Source of the DNA: Enterovibrio norvegicus DSM 15893
GTDB taxonomy: Bacteria; Pseudomonadota; Gammaproteobacteria; Enterobacterales; Vibrionaceae
Assembly: GCF_900115495.1 (NCBI RefSeq)
Contig: NZ_FOWR01000033.1
Span: forward strand, 1 to 59,527
DNA: 59,527 bases
Direction of reading: 5' to 3'
Of this stretch, positions 7,724-16,439 are shown piece by piece. The position numbers were made by a program, and so were the translations under genes. The stretch's first letter is position 1; every line of letters begins with the position of its first letter. The notes below the pieces were generated by a model that did no database searches, was not told where the DNA came from, and worked only from the letters and a program-made list of their open reading frames with translations.

Positions 7724-9073
7724 CTAGTGAGCAGGTGAAAGAAACACATCGCGTCGCCATTGATACACAAACACCGCACCTAACGTTATCCCACGAAGCG
7801 CCATAAAGCCCAGCATCGCTGCCCACAGCGCGTGATTATCCATGTCGCTTAACAGCCACCATATGGCAAAGAAACCGGCCATGGATGCAAACATGGTATT
7901 GCGCATTTCTCGGCCTCGCGTCGCGCCAATGAACACACCATCAAGTAAGAAGCACCACATAGAGACCAGCGGCATCGCGATGAGCCAAGGCAAGTAGATA
8001 GCAGCCTGCTCTCGCACGGCAGGGATGTCTGATATCACCCCAACAATGCCTTGACCGCCCATCAAGAAGGCAAGCGTGATAAACAGGGAAATCACAAAGC
8101 TCCAGAGCGTTGTGGCTGACAGCGTGGCCAATAACTCCTCCCTGTCTTTCGCGCCAATTGCCTTCCCAACCATGGCTTCCATGGCGTAGGCAAACCCGTC
8201 CATGGCAAATGACACCAGCATCAAGAAATTCATCAGCACCGCATTGGCGGCCACCACATCGTCACCCAGCGTTGCCCCCTGAAACGTCATGAAGGTGAAT
8301 GCGAGCTGCAAACACAAGCTGCGCAAGAAGATATCGCGATTGAGCTTGAGCAAACGCCCCATGCCCGCGGACGATTTCTTCCATTGCGCCCAAGGGGATG
8401 GCAATGCAGCAGACGCCCAGACTTTTGCAACAAAGAACAACCCCAGCGCCATACCGGTGTAGTCAGCAATCACGCTCGCGGCAGCGGCGCCCTGTACCTT
8501 CCAGTCAAGCACCACCACAAACAGCAGATCGAGCAAGATGTTGACCAAATTGACGATGATGACCAGCATCATCGGCTTTTTCGCGTTTTGCGCGCCAAGC
8601 AGCCATCCCATGATCACCAAATTGGTCAATGCAGCTGGCGCACTCCAAATACGAATCGAGAAATACTCATTCGCATAGCGTTTAACCTGCTCGCTAGCAT
8701 CACTGAAATGGAACACAGTGTCAGACACCCAAGGGTGAATCGCCACAATGACAGCCGCCAACAACCAAGCAAGGGTCACCCCTTGCAGAAACACATTGGC
8801 GAGACCTGCGCTATCTTTGCCGCCCCACGCTTGCGCCGTTAGTCCCGTGGTTGCCATGCGCAAAAAGCCCAGTAGCCAGAAGGTCACTGCAATCATTGTG
8901 CTGCCGACAGCGACGCCGCCAAGGTACCAAGCATGATCGAGGTGCCCAATCACGGCCGCATCCACCAGCCCCAATAAAGGCACAGTGATGTTGGACAGCA
9001 CCATCGGCAGGGCTAAAGAGAAAACGCGCACGTGCAGCGCTTTTTGTTGAAGTGCTGAGAACATAATTCGCAT
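7724..9073 (-). CDS. dinF: MATE family efflux transporter, DinF-like
   Basis: A multidrug and toxic compound extrusion family protein, expected to export organic compounds across the inner membrane using an ion gradient. It has 449 residues with about 12 hydrophobic segments. The N-terminal signature PMVLSNITVPLLGLVDAAVIGHL and a second similar bundle after residue 230 fit the DinF branch. In E. coli and, as I recall, Vibrio cholerae, dinF lies beside lexA and can be SOS-controlled. Here about 9 kb of cytochrome oxidase genes separate the two, and I see no LexA box before this gene. The ATG at 9073 lacks a clear ribosome site; a second ATG at 9064 is possible. Confidence 0.9.
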   Translation of the reverse strand: MRIMFSALQQKALHVRVFSLALPMVLSNITVPLLGLVDAAVIGHLDHAWYLGGVAVGSTMIAVTFWLLGFLRMATTGLTAQAWGGKDSAGLANVFLQGVTLAWLLAAVIVAIHPWVSDTVFHFSDASEQVKRYANEYFSIRIWSAPAALTNLVIMGWLLGAQNAKKPMMLVIIVNLVNILLDLLFVVVLDWKVQGAAAASVIADYTGMALGLFFVAKVWASAALPSPWAQWKKSSAGMGRLLKLNRDIFLRSLCLQLAFTFMTFQGATLGDDVVAANAVLMNFLMLVSFAMDGFAYAMEAMVGKAIGAKDREELLATLSATTLWSFVISLFITLAFLMGGQGIVGVISDIPAVREQAAIYLPWLIAMPLVSMWCFLLDGVFIGATRGREMRNTMFASMAGFFAIWWLLSDMDNHALWAAMLGFMALRGITLGAVFVYQWRRDVFLSPAH

Positions 9074-9110
9074 GCTGGAAGAATTCGATGGGTCAGTGTA
9101 ACAAAGTTGC

Positions 9111-9701
9111 CTAAAGCATAAGCGTCAAAAACACGGTATTTCCTTGATGAAATTCATCATTTCTCTCACGGACGAAGCCGTTTTTCTCCAGCACCTTAAT
9201 CGATGGAAGATTATCCGCTTCTGCACCACCGGACAGTGAAGACACAACACCAGACGTCTGACACCAGGCGACCAAGCCTTCAACCATTTCACTCGCCAGA
9301 CCTTGGCCTTGGAAGGTTTCCGCCACCACATAACCCAGTCGCAGCGAATAATGAGGCGACGCCAAGCGAGGCTGGCCGCCACGCTGTGCATCAACTTCTA
9401 CATACAGTAAGAAGAACCCAACCAATGCGTCGTCTTCGGCCAAACGCACCGCAACGAATTGGCAATCCTCCAATGTCTGCTCCAACCAACGTAACGCACT
9501 CTCGGCATCAGACACGGCCTGAAGGTCCGGAGGTAGATGACGCTTAACAACAGACGTGAGGAGGGTTGCAAGCTCTGTAGACAAGGTGCTTTTCGCATGA
9601 GGCAATGCTGAAGAAGACAACGCCGCGGCTGTTAACCGCGGCGTTTGAAAAGCAATGTTTGGAAAGGTCACGTTGGAATACGTCATGCTGGAATAAGTCA
9701 T
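9111..9701 (-). CDS. GNAT family N-acetyltransferase
   Basis: A Gcn5-related acetyltransferase of the RimJ/RimL type, which moves an acetyl group from acetyl-CoA to an amine; the substrate cannot be told from sequence. In the 196-residue product the acetyl-CoA loop is seen as ETFQGQGLASEMV near residues 130-142, followed by the closing motif NLPSIKVLEKNGF. The start at 9701 has a GAGG ribosome site. The first 18 residues hold an imperfect repeat (MTYSS-MTYSN-VTFPN), encoded by similar 15-bp DNA units. The gene lies between cyoE and the MATE transporter on the same strand. Confidence 0.85.
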   Translation of the reverse strand: MTYSSMTYSNVTFPNIAFQTPRLTAAALSSSALPHAKSTLSTELATLLTSVVKRHLPPDLQAVSDAESALRWLEQTLEDCQFVAVRLAEDDALVGFFLLYVEVDAQRGGQPRLASPHYSLRLGYVVAETFQGQGLASEMVEGLVAWCQTSGVVSSLSGGAEADNLPSIKVLEKNGFVRERNDEFHQGNTVFLTLML

Positions 9702-9731
9702 AGTGGCCTCAGTACACGAGGAAATCTATCC

Positions 9732-10652
9732 TCATGCTACTGCATACCATGCGTGGTCGGCCAACAGCGCCACGAACAAACCAAAAATGTGCCAAATAGA
9801 ATATTTGAAGGTTTGCCAAGCGAGGCCTTTTTTATCAGCGTACTTCAATCGCCACGCATACCATGCAAATCCGAGGTTAAGGGCGAGGCTGCCCACCAGA
9901 TAAATAACGCCGTTCATGCCAGCGAGATACGGCAGCAAACCCACCACCACCAACAGAAGGGTATAGAGCAAAATCATGGTTTTGGTAAATTCAACGCCAT
10001 GCGTCACGGGCAGCATGGGTACGCCCGCTTTTGCATAATCTTTCTGGCGATGGATCGCGAGCGCCCAAAAGTGAGGAGGTGTCCACGTGAAAATCAACAT
10101 CACAAGCAGCAGAGCATGTGGGTCAAGCTGACCGGTGACAGCAACCCAACCCAAAAGTGGTGGCATTGCGCCCGCTAACCCGCCAATAACGATATTCTGC
10201 GGCGTCGCGTGCTTTAACCAGACCGTGTACACCAATGCATAGCCAATCAAACTGGCGAACGTGAGCCACGCCACCAAGGCATTCAATGCCCAAAGCGCGC
10301 CGAACCCTAACCCCATTAACATGCAGCCAAAGCCCAATGCTTGTCGGGTAGACACGCGGCCTTTCGCCACAGGACGATGAATAGTGCGCTGCATCTGCTG
10401 ATCAATACGCTGGTCAATCACATGATTGAACACCGCAGCCGCGGCGGATTGCATCCCGATGCCAAGTAGACCGAGAATCACGGCTTTGGCCGGCGGTAAG
10501 CCCGCCACCGCCAAACACATCCCCACCATGGCGGTGAGCAATAACATGGCAACGACTTTAGGTTTGGTTAATTCAAGATAATCTCGCCACAGAGCAGGCT
10601 CTGCTGCGACCGATACATTTCCCGCTAACGGTGACATCGACACTTTAGCCAT
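9732..10652 (-). CDS. cyoE: Protoheme IX farnesyltransferase (heme O synthase)
   Basis: Adds a farnesyl tail to heme B, giving heme O, the precursor that CtaA turns into heme A. The 306-residue UbiA-superfamily membrane protein has the prenyl-diphosphate-binding motif [12 protein letters not shown] near residues 69-80 and about nine membrane segments. Its ATG overlaps the end of ctaA by 8 bp, so the two genes are translationally coupled. In this locus the product serves the aa3-type oxidase encoded upstream (also called ctaB in this role). Confidence 0.96.
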   Translation of the reverse strand: MAKVSMSPLAGNVSVAAEPALWRDYLELTKPKVVAMLLLTAMVGMCLAVAGLPPAKAVILGLLGIGMQSAAAAVFNHVIDQRIDQQMQRTIHRPVAKGRVSTRQALGFGCMLMGLGFGALWALNALVAWLTFASLIGYALVYTVWLKHATPQNIVIGGLAGAMPPLLGWVAVTGQLDPHALLLVMLIFTWTPPHFWALAIHRQKDYAKAGVPMLPVTHGVEFTKTMILLYTLLLVVVGLLPYLAGMNGVIYLVGSLALNLGFAWYAWRLKYADKKGLAWQTFKYSIWHIFGLFVALLADHAWYAVA

Positions 10653-11790
10653 GACTCAGCCTCCCCGATTCTCTCAAAGACGTTCGCACCGCCGAGGTTT
10701 GACGTGCGAAGACACCCAACGTGGTTTTCACCACCAACAGTAAAAGCAGCAATCCGCACACGTTGTGCGCGACCGCCACGGACAATGGCAACAACGCGAC
10801 CACATTGGTAACACCCAAGGAAACTTGCAGTAACAGTGCTGCGACCAAACTGAGCGATGCCATCACACCGAGTGGACGGCGTACAGCAAATGCCAATAGC
10901 AACACCAACACAGAGACCACCATCGCGCCAATACGATGCGTGGCATGAATGGTGACCCGTTGCTCAAAGTTCAACACGCCATATTGGTAGGTGTCATTAG
11001 TGGGGCTGATCGGATGAAACGCGGACGCATCGTAGTGTCCAACCCAATCGGCTTCACAGACAGGTAATTGCGTGCAGACAACGGCGGCGTAGTTGGCGGA
11101 TGTCCAACCCCCTAACGCGATTTGTAAGCCCACCGCGACCAACGCGGACACCGCCAGCAGTTTCAACTTCCCGCTAATGTGATTTTTGGTAGGTGACGCG
11201 TGCTGGTCATCAATATTTATCTCAACATCTTGCTGTTCTAAGCCAGCCTCTGTCTTTGAGGTCGAGCTTATCTCAGCATTCGAATAAAAACGTCGACGCT
11301 CAAACAAGCACAATAGAAACAGGAGTGTCACCGTGGTAAAGCCACCAAGCAGATGTCCCATGACCACGATCGGCATGAGGTTCATAGTGACGGTCCACAT
11401 GCCCAGCGCGGCTTGAAAACAAATCACAGCCAGTAAAATGCTCGGCAGCATTTTGTTTCTCGACGGCTTACGCCACGCTAAAAACGCAATGAGCGCGACA
11501 AGCAACCCAAGGGTGCCCGCGACATAGCGGTGAATCATTTCATTCCATGCTTTTTGCACTTCAACCGGCGCGTCAGGGAAAGCTTGCACCGCTTTTGCTA
11601 AATGTTCAGCAGATTGAGGCACAGTGAGGAAGCCATAGCACCCCGGCCAATCAGGGCAACCCAGCCCTGCTTCGGTTAATCGTGTAAATGCGCCTAGCGC
11701 GACCACAATCAGTGCGAGAAACAGTGAGCCATAAAGTAAGAAGAGGTAGCCTTTATTGTCATGGATCGGATGCGTTGGTTTCACCATCAT
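10645..11790 (-). CDS. ctaA: Heme A synthase CtaA (COX15 family)
   Basis: Oxidises the C8 methyl group of heme O to a formyl group, making heme A for cytochrome c oxidase. The protein has about eight membrane segments and conserved heme-ligand histidines, visible as [22 protein letters not shown] and AHNVCG. The twin cysteines of [11 protein letters not shown] lie in the first external loop. A loop of about 50 residues near 170-220 is hydrophilic. I place the start at the ATG at 11790, which has a GGGGTGA ribosome site formed by the end of the preceding gene. A GTG at 11796 is less likely. Confidence 0.95.
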   Translation of the reverse strand: MMVKPTHPIHDNKGYLFLLYGSLFLALIVVALGAFTRLTEAGLGCPDWPGCYGFLTVPQSAEHLAKAVQAFPDAPVEVQKAWNEMIHRYVAGTLGLLVALIAFLAWRKPSRNKMLPSILLAVICFQAALGMWTVTMNLMPIVVMGHLLGGFTTVTLLFLLCLFERRRFYSNAEISSTSKTEAGLEQQDVEINIDDQHASPTKNHISGKLKLLAVSALVAVGLQIALGGWTSANYAAVVCTQLPVCEADWVGHYDASAFHPISPTNDTYQYGVLNFEQRVTIHATHRIGAMVVSVLVLLLAFAVRRPLGVMASLSLVAALLLQVSLGVTNVVALLPLSVAVAHNVCGLLLLLLVVKTTLGVFARQTSAVRTSLRESGRLSHG

Positions 11791-11792
11791 AT

Positions 11793-12320
11793 TCACCCCA
11801 CTTTTGACATTTTCATCAGCTTGCGAAGATCAGAGAGCAAGCCTTTGCTTTGGGTGATTTGCGCATCTTTTCCTTCAGGAATGGGGTACGCCAGAATGAG
11901 GTTATTCAGAGGGTCAACAATGTAAATCGCGTCATTACCGTAAGGCAACGCTGCCATGGTTTTCTGTTGTTGGGCATCCATCGATTGCTGGCGCACCTCG
12001 ATGTTTTTGTTGTCTGACGGCGTATCAGAGACCAACACAATGCTTGATACACGCTCTTGTTCACGTCCGACTGCGACAGGAATTTGTGTTAATTGAAACA
12101 AGGCGGTTTCACATAACGCATCACAATCAGACGGCAAGGTATACACCAAGCGCCATTGTCCGTTCTCTTCTAACCAATCGGTGTTCACCGCTTCTGCCAA
12201 CAATTCACCTTTGTTGGTCACCCCGCGACTATACCAATCAAACTCCAGTACCAGCTTTGCTGCAACGACAGGCAGAATGAAGATAGCTGTTACCAGTATG
12301 AGTGCTTTTTTCCCTTTCAT
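11793..12320 (-). CDS. Membrane-anchored CxxxC protein of the cytochrome oxidase locus
   Basis: A 175-residue protein with one N-terminal membrane segment (residues 7-25) and a periplasmic domain. It contains the sequence SDCDALCE, a CxxxC pair in the position where SCO-type copper chaperones carry their metal site, followed by a thioredoxin-like pattern; the rest is too divergent for a firm family. A small unnamed protein of this kind is common between SURF1 and ctaA in gammaproteobacterial oxidase clusters. A role in copper delivery or redox upkeep of the CuA site is inference. The ATG at 12320 has a GGAAGGGAC ribosome site, and a longer frame to 12383 lies inside SURF1. Confidence 0.75.
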   Translation of the reverse strand: MKGKKALILVTAIFILPVVAAKLVLEFDWYSRGVTNKGELLAEAVNTDWLEENGQWRLVYTLPSDCDALCETALFQLTQIPVAVGREQERVSSIVLVSDTPSDNKNIEVRQQSMDAQQQKTMAALPYGNDAIYIVDPLNNLILAYPIPEGKDAQITQSKGLLSDLRKLMKMSKVG

Positions 12321-13087
12321 ACGCGTCCCTTCCTCCACCAAATTAGAAAGCCAACCCACACCACCAGCGCCAGTCCAAACCATTGCATCGCATACGCATA
12401 GTGCTTTTCAGGTTTCATGACGACAGGCTCCCAAACAGGGATGACATTCCATGTTGTTTCTAATTGTTCTCCCGCATCACTTGCAACAGACGCGGCGCGA
12501 ACGACCCATGGATAAAAAGACTCTCCGGTTTCGGCGTTGATGGCGGCCATATCAACCGACTGCACCCGCCAAGGCCAAGACACTGATTCTGATGCGCCAC
12601 CTAACACCACACGATCAGACGGTAAATCAATAATGCCGCGAACGTGAAATGCACCCTTTACGTTGGGTAACGTCGGCAACACATCACGTGTCGCTGGTGC
12701 TGGCACCCATCCGAGTTCAACCAACAGCCATTTCTCGTTGTTATCTTGGGTTGCCTTAAAAGGCATCATCCAGCGATACCCGACGCGCCCCAAATGTGTT
12801 TGGTTATCCAACAGCACGCTCTTTGATGCATCAAACTGCCCTAACACATCAATACGGTAGCCTTTTCCTTCTTTCGGTAAATCGGATAAACGAAGAAGGG
12901 TGTGTTGTTGGCGGACATCCAATTGGGTGAGCAGTGCTTCTTTTTCCGCAGCACGTGATACTTGCCACATCCCCAGCTTGACCAATAAGACCGTCATCGC
13001 CAAAGTAAAGAGTAAGAATCCAAACCGCCGAAACGGTCGTAACCTTGCACTCGGCGCTAATTCACATTCTGGGTCTTGGTCACTCAA
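12317..13087 (-). CDS. SURF1 family cytochrome oxidase biogenesis protein
   Basis: SURF1 proteins help insert heme A into subunit I of cytochrome c oxidase. Family marks are visible: GMWQVSRAAEKEALL after the first membrane segment, LVELGWVP in the middle, and HYAYAMQWFGLALV in the C-terminal membrane segment. The start is uncertain. A TTG at 13087 has an AAGGTGA ribosome site, gives 256 residues and avoids overlap with the divergent DUF2909 gene at 13119. In-frame ATG codons at 13153 and 13204 would overlap that gene. The 3' end overlaps the start of the CxxxC gene by 4 bp. Confidence 0.9.
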   Translation of the reverse strand: MSDQDPECELAPSARLRPFRRFGFLLFTLAMTVLLVKLGMWQVSRAAEKEALLTQLDVRQQHTLLRLSDLPKEGKGYRIDVLGQFDASKSVLLDNQTHLGRVGYRWMMPFKATQDNNEKWLLVELGWVPAPATRDVLPTLPNVKGAFHVRGIIDLPSDRVVLGGASESVSWPWRVQSVDMAAINAETGESFYPWVVRAASVASDAGEQLETTWNVIPVWEPVVMKPEKHYAYAMQWFGLALVVWVGFLIWWRKGRV

Positions 13088-13118
13088 TGAGTCACCTTCT
13101 TGGCCCGCTGGAGGCAAT

Positions 13119-13325
13119 ATGCTGCTCAAAGGGATCCTCGTCTGCCTGCTCATCTTTATCGTGTTCAACTTGTTCCGCGCGTTGCCCATTCTGATTAAGG
13201 GCAATTCAGATGTTCCTATGTCGCGCTACCTTGGCAGGCGTGTTTTGTTATCAGTCATTGCCTTCGTGATTTTATTGATTGCGATGGCGACTGGCCTCAT
13301 AGAACCGAACAGTCGCCCTTACTAA
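13119..13325 (+). CDS. DUF2909 family small membrane protein
   Basis: A 68-residue protein with two membrane segments (about residues 3-17 and 36-56), matching the DUF2909 family of twin-transmembrane proteins found in cytochrome c oxidase loci. The ATG at 13119 has a GGAGG ribosome site. It is the only gene of the oxidase block on the plus strand, set between ctaE and SURF1 and reading toward ctaE. Its function is unknown; a part in oxidase assembly is inferred from context. Confidence 0.85.
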   Translation: MLLKGILVCLLIFIVFNLFRALPILIKGNSDVPMSRYLGRRVLLSVIAFVILLIAMATGLIEPNSRPY

Positions 13326-13360
13326 CAGCGCCATTTAACCAACAGCGCGAGCTTGCATCG

Positions 13361-14257
13361 CTACAATATGTAGACGAAGACAAACAAACACAGCCAAACC
13401 ACGTCCACAAAGTGCCAATACCAAGCGCCTGCTTGAAACGCAAAATGTTGCTTCGGCGACATGTGCCCTTTCAGCACGCGCAGCCAAACAATAAACAGAA
13501 TCACCGACCCCAAGAACACATGCATGCCGTGGAAGCCCGTCAACAAGAAGAAGGTATTGCCGTAGACGCCGGAATCAAGGCGTAAGTTGAGCTCTTCATA
13601 GGCATGAATGTATTCCTCGCCTTGCAAGAACAAAAAGATCCACCCCAGCAAAACGGTCACACCCAGGAATTGCACAATGCGCTTACGCTTGCCCTCTTCC
13701 ATCGCCACATGCGCGAAATGCAGCGTGACAGACGATGTAAGTAGGATGACGGTGTTAATCAGCGGCAAGCCCCACGCGCCCATGGCCGTAGTTTCTGTGC
13801 CGTCGGGTGTTTTTATCAAAGGCCAACCAGGGATGAAATCCGGCCATAACACTTCCGCCGTCATAGCATTGTTACTTGCCCCGCCAAGCCAAGGAACAGC
13901 GATAAATCGAGCGTAAAAAAGTGCCCCAAAGAAAGCCGCGAAAAACATCACTTCCGAAAAAATAAACCAGCTCATGCCCTGTCGAAAAGAGCGATCCATC
14001 TGGCTCGAATACATGCCACCCATGGACTCATGTATTACGTCTTTAAACCAGCCGGTCAGCATGAACAAAATTAGGCCTGTCCCCGCTAACAACATCCAAG
14101 GTCCGTTACCACCAAACAAATCGGCTACGGTTGAACCTGCCCCCATGGCAATGAGGAACAACGCAACGGCGCCGACAATCGGCCATTTGCTCTGGGCTGG
14201 AACGTAGTAGCTTTCATACCCCTCAGGGGCATCGGTGTTGGTATGCGATGTTGCCAT
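13361..14257 (-). CDS. ctaE: Cytochrome c oxidase subunit III
   Basis: Core subunit III of the aa3-type oxidase, an integral membrane protein without redox centres that stabilises subunit I. The 298-residue protein has seven membrane segments and the family signatures WFIFSEVMFFAAFFGALFYA, EGKRKRIVQFLG and GFHGMHVFLGS, and ends with WYWHFVDVVWLCLF. It is part of the ctaC-ctaD-ctaG-ctaE series; the 16-bp gap to ctaG indicates one operon. Confidence 0.97.
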   Translation of the reverse strand: MATSHTNTDAPEGYESYYVPAQSKWPIVGAVALFLIAMGAGSTVADLFGGNGPWMLLAGTGLILFMLTGWFKDVIHESMGGMYSSQMDRSFRQGMSWFIFSEVMFFAAFFGALFYARFIAVPWLGGASNNAMTAEVLWPDFIPGWPLIKTPDGTETTAMGAWGLPLINTVILLTSSVTLHFAHVAMEEGKRKRIVQFLGVTVLLGWIFLFLQGEEYIHAYEELNLRLDSGVYGNTFFLLTGFHGMHVFLGSVILFIVWLRVLKGHMSPKQHFAFQAGAWYWHFVDVVWLCLFVFVYIL

Positions 14258-14273
14258 AATGACCTCGCTGCAA

Positions 14274-14825
14274 TTATTGGGTAACGGGCTCGGTTTTGGC
14301 GCTAAACAAGGTGTACGCCAATGTCAGCGTATTGATGTCGTCAGGAATAGCTGGATCGACATAAAACACCAGCGGCAGTTCCGCGTCTTTGCCCGCCGCC
14401 AATGGTTGGCGGTTAAAACAAAAGCATTCAATTTTATTCAGGTATTGCGCAGCCAAACCCGGTGATACCGATGGCACTGCCTGCCCAATAGAATCTGTAA
14501 GCGTGTTGTTCGTCGCGCGATACGCGATGGTACGTGTTTCGCCAGGGTGCACCGAAATGCGTTTCATCTCAGGCACGAAATCCCAGCCAAGGCCAGGATT
14601 GATGTACGCCACAAACTCAACGGTCACCGTGCGCGAAAAATCCACTTGTTGGCTTTCTTGCGCCGCCACATCGTCAGTTTTCCCGTTGATGCCTGTGATA
14701 TCGCAAAACACGTCATAGAGCGGTACAAGCGCAAAAGCAAACCCGAACATCAGCACGGCCATGCCTGCCAATTTCATGGCAGAACGGCTGGTGTTTTTGT
14801 TGTCTTGTTCGTTGCTCTCGCGCAT
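14274..14825 (-). CDS. ctaG: Cytochrome c oxidase assembly protein CtaG (Cox11)
   Basis: A copper chaperone that supplies the CuB centre of subunit I. The 183-residue protein has one N-terminal membrane anchor (residues 17-37) and a periplasmic immunoglobulin-like domain. The copper-binding CFCF motif is present in KIECFCFNRQPL near residues 132-143, followed by PLVFYVDP. The gene lies between ctaD and ctaE with 9 and 16 bp spacing, the usual order. Confidence 0.96.
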   Translation of the reverse strand: MRESNEQDNKNTSRSAMKLAGMAVLMFGFAFALVPLYDVFCDITGINGKTDDVAAQESQQVDFSRTVTVEFVAYINPGLGWDFVPEMKRISVHPGETRTIAYRATNNTLTDSIGQAVPSVSPGLAAQYLNKIECFCFNRQPLAAGKDAELPLVFYVDPAIPDDINTLTLAYTLFSAKTEPVTQ

Positions 14826-14834
14826 TCAGAGCCC

Positions 14835-16427
14835 TCAATCGATTTTCGGTGGCGTTGAGAAGGTGTGATAAGGCGCTGGTGAAGGAATTTCCCACTCCAA
14901 ACCTTCCGCCCCTTCCCACGGCTTCGCGGGTGCTGGATCACCACCACGTGCACATTTCACAAGCACGGCGAGGAAAATCAGCTGCGATGCACCGAACAGG
15001 AAGGCACCAATACTCACGATGGCATTAATGTCTGCAAACTGCAGTGCGTAATCAGGAATTCGACGCGGCATACCCGCCAAGCCGAGGAAGTGCATTGGGA
15101 AGAACAAAATGTTCACCGAAATCAGCGAGCACCAAAAGTGCCATGAAGCCAATTTGGTGTCATACATGTGTCCCGTCCATTTCGGTAGCCAATAATACGC
15201 CGCCGCCATGATGGAGAAGATGGCACCTGTCACCAGTACGTAGTGGAAGTGCGCCACCACGAAATAAGTATCGTGATACTGGAAGTCAGCCGGTGTTATC
15301 GCCAGCATCAGGCCGGAGAAACCACCGATCGTGAACAGGACAATAAATGCGAGTGAGAAGAGCATGGGCGTCTCGAAGGTCATCGATCCTCGCCACATGG
15401 TCGCCACCCAGTTAAACACCTTCACCCCCGTGGGCACTGAGATCAACATGGTGCAATACATAAAGAAGAGTTCGGCAAAGACCGGCATCCCCGTGGTGAA
15501 CATGTGGTGAGCCCAAACAACAAAGCTCAAACCGGCAATCGATGCCGTCGCGTAAACCATCGAGGCATAACCAAAGAGTTGCTTACGCGAAAAGGCAGGA
15601 ACGATGGCTGAGATGATGCCGAAGCTCGGCAAAATCATGATGTATACCTCTGGGTGACCAAAGAACCAGAAAATATGCTGGAACATCACGGGGTCGCCAC
15701 CGCCCGCGGCATCGAAGAAGGACGTGCCGAAGTATTTGTCCGTCAGTACCATGGTGACCGCCCCCGCCAACACGGGCATGACCGCAATCAGCAAGAAGGC
15801 AGTAATGAACCATGTCCACACGAACAAGGGCATCTTCATGTATGTCATGCCCGGTGCACGCAGGTTCATGATGGTCACGATCACGTTAATCGCGCCCATG
15901 ATAGAACTGATACCCATGATGTGGATAGCAAACACAAACAATGCCGTACTGTCAGGTGAATAGGTGGTCGAAAGCGGCGCGTAGAAAGTCCAACCAAAGT
16001 TAGGGCCGCCGCCTTCCATGAATAACGACATGAGCAGCATGAAGAACGCGAACGGAAGAATCCAAAAGCTCCAGTTATTCATGCGTGGCAACGCCATGTC
16101 TGGCGCACCTATCATCAATGGCACCATCCAGTTGGCTAGCCCGGTAAAGGCGGGCATCACCGCGCCAAATACCATGATCAGACCGTGAACAGTTGTCATT
16201 TGGTTAAAGAAATTCGGCTCAACGAGTTGCAAGCCCGGCTGGAAAAGCTCGGCGCGAATGATCAGCGCCATCACACCACCAACAAGGAACATGGTGAAGC
16301 TGAACACCAAATACATGGTGCCGATGTCTTTATGGTTGGTGGTTAACAGCCAACGCATCACCCCTTTGGGCTTATGATCATGATCGTGGTCGTCATGACC
16401 CACTTGATCGGGCGTCATATCTGTCAT
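14835..16427 (-). CDS. ctaD: Cytochrome c oxidase subunit I
   Basis: Catalytic subunit of the aa3-type heme-copper oxidase, holding heme a and the heme a3-CuB centre where oxygen is reduced to water and protons are pumped. The 530-residue protein has 12 membrane segments. Visible ligands and channels include MTTVHGLIMVFG (heme a ligand region), the CuB/tyrosine segment FFGHPEVYIMILPSFG, AHHMFTTGMP, and HFHYVLVTGA with the paired histidines for heme a3 and heme a. The glutamate of GHPEVY fits an A-type oxidase. The N-terminus is His/Asp-rich. Confidence 0.98.
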   Translation of the reverse strand: MTDMTPDQVGHDDHDHDHKPKGVMRWLLTTNHKDIGTMYLVFSFTMFLVGGVMALIIRAELFQPGLQLVEPNFFNQMTTVHGLIMVFGAVMPAFTGLANWMVPLMIGAPDMALPRMNNWSFWILPFAFFMLLMSLFMEGGGPNFGWTFYAPLSTTYSPDSTALFVFAIHIMGISSIMGAINVIVTIMNLRAPGMTYMKMPLFVWTWFITAFLLIAVMPVLAGAVTMVLTDKYFGTSFFDAAGGGDPVMFQHIFWFFGHPEVYIMILPSFGIISAIVPAFSRKQLFGYASMVYATASIAGLSFVVWAHHMFTTGMPVFAELFFMYCTMLISVPTGVKVFNWVATMWRGSMTFETPMLFSLAFIVLFTIGGFSGLMLAITPADFQYHDTYFVVAHFHYVLVTGAIFSIMAAAYYWLPKWTGHMYDTKLASWHFWCSLISVNILFFPMHFLGLAGMPRRIPDYALQFADINAIVSIGAFLFGASQLIFLAVLVKCARGGDPAPAKPWEGAEGLEWEIPSPAPYHTFSTPPKID

Positions 16428-16439
16428 TGGAGTTTCTCC

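Noticed and set aside
8384-8842. 152-codon plus-strand frame inside the MATE transporter gene
   Set aside because: It is antisense to clear membrane-segment coding sequence and resembles no protein.
9074-9110. LexA box before the dinF-like gene
   Set aside because: No CTGT-N8-ACAG sequence is present in this short gap, so SOS control of this copy is not supported.
13608-13916. Open frames opposite the oxidase genes, such as 13608-13916 and 15654-15959
   Set aside because: They are antisense to well-conserved genes, lack ribosome sites, and have compositions expected of shadow frames.
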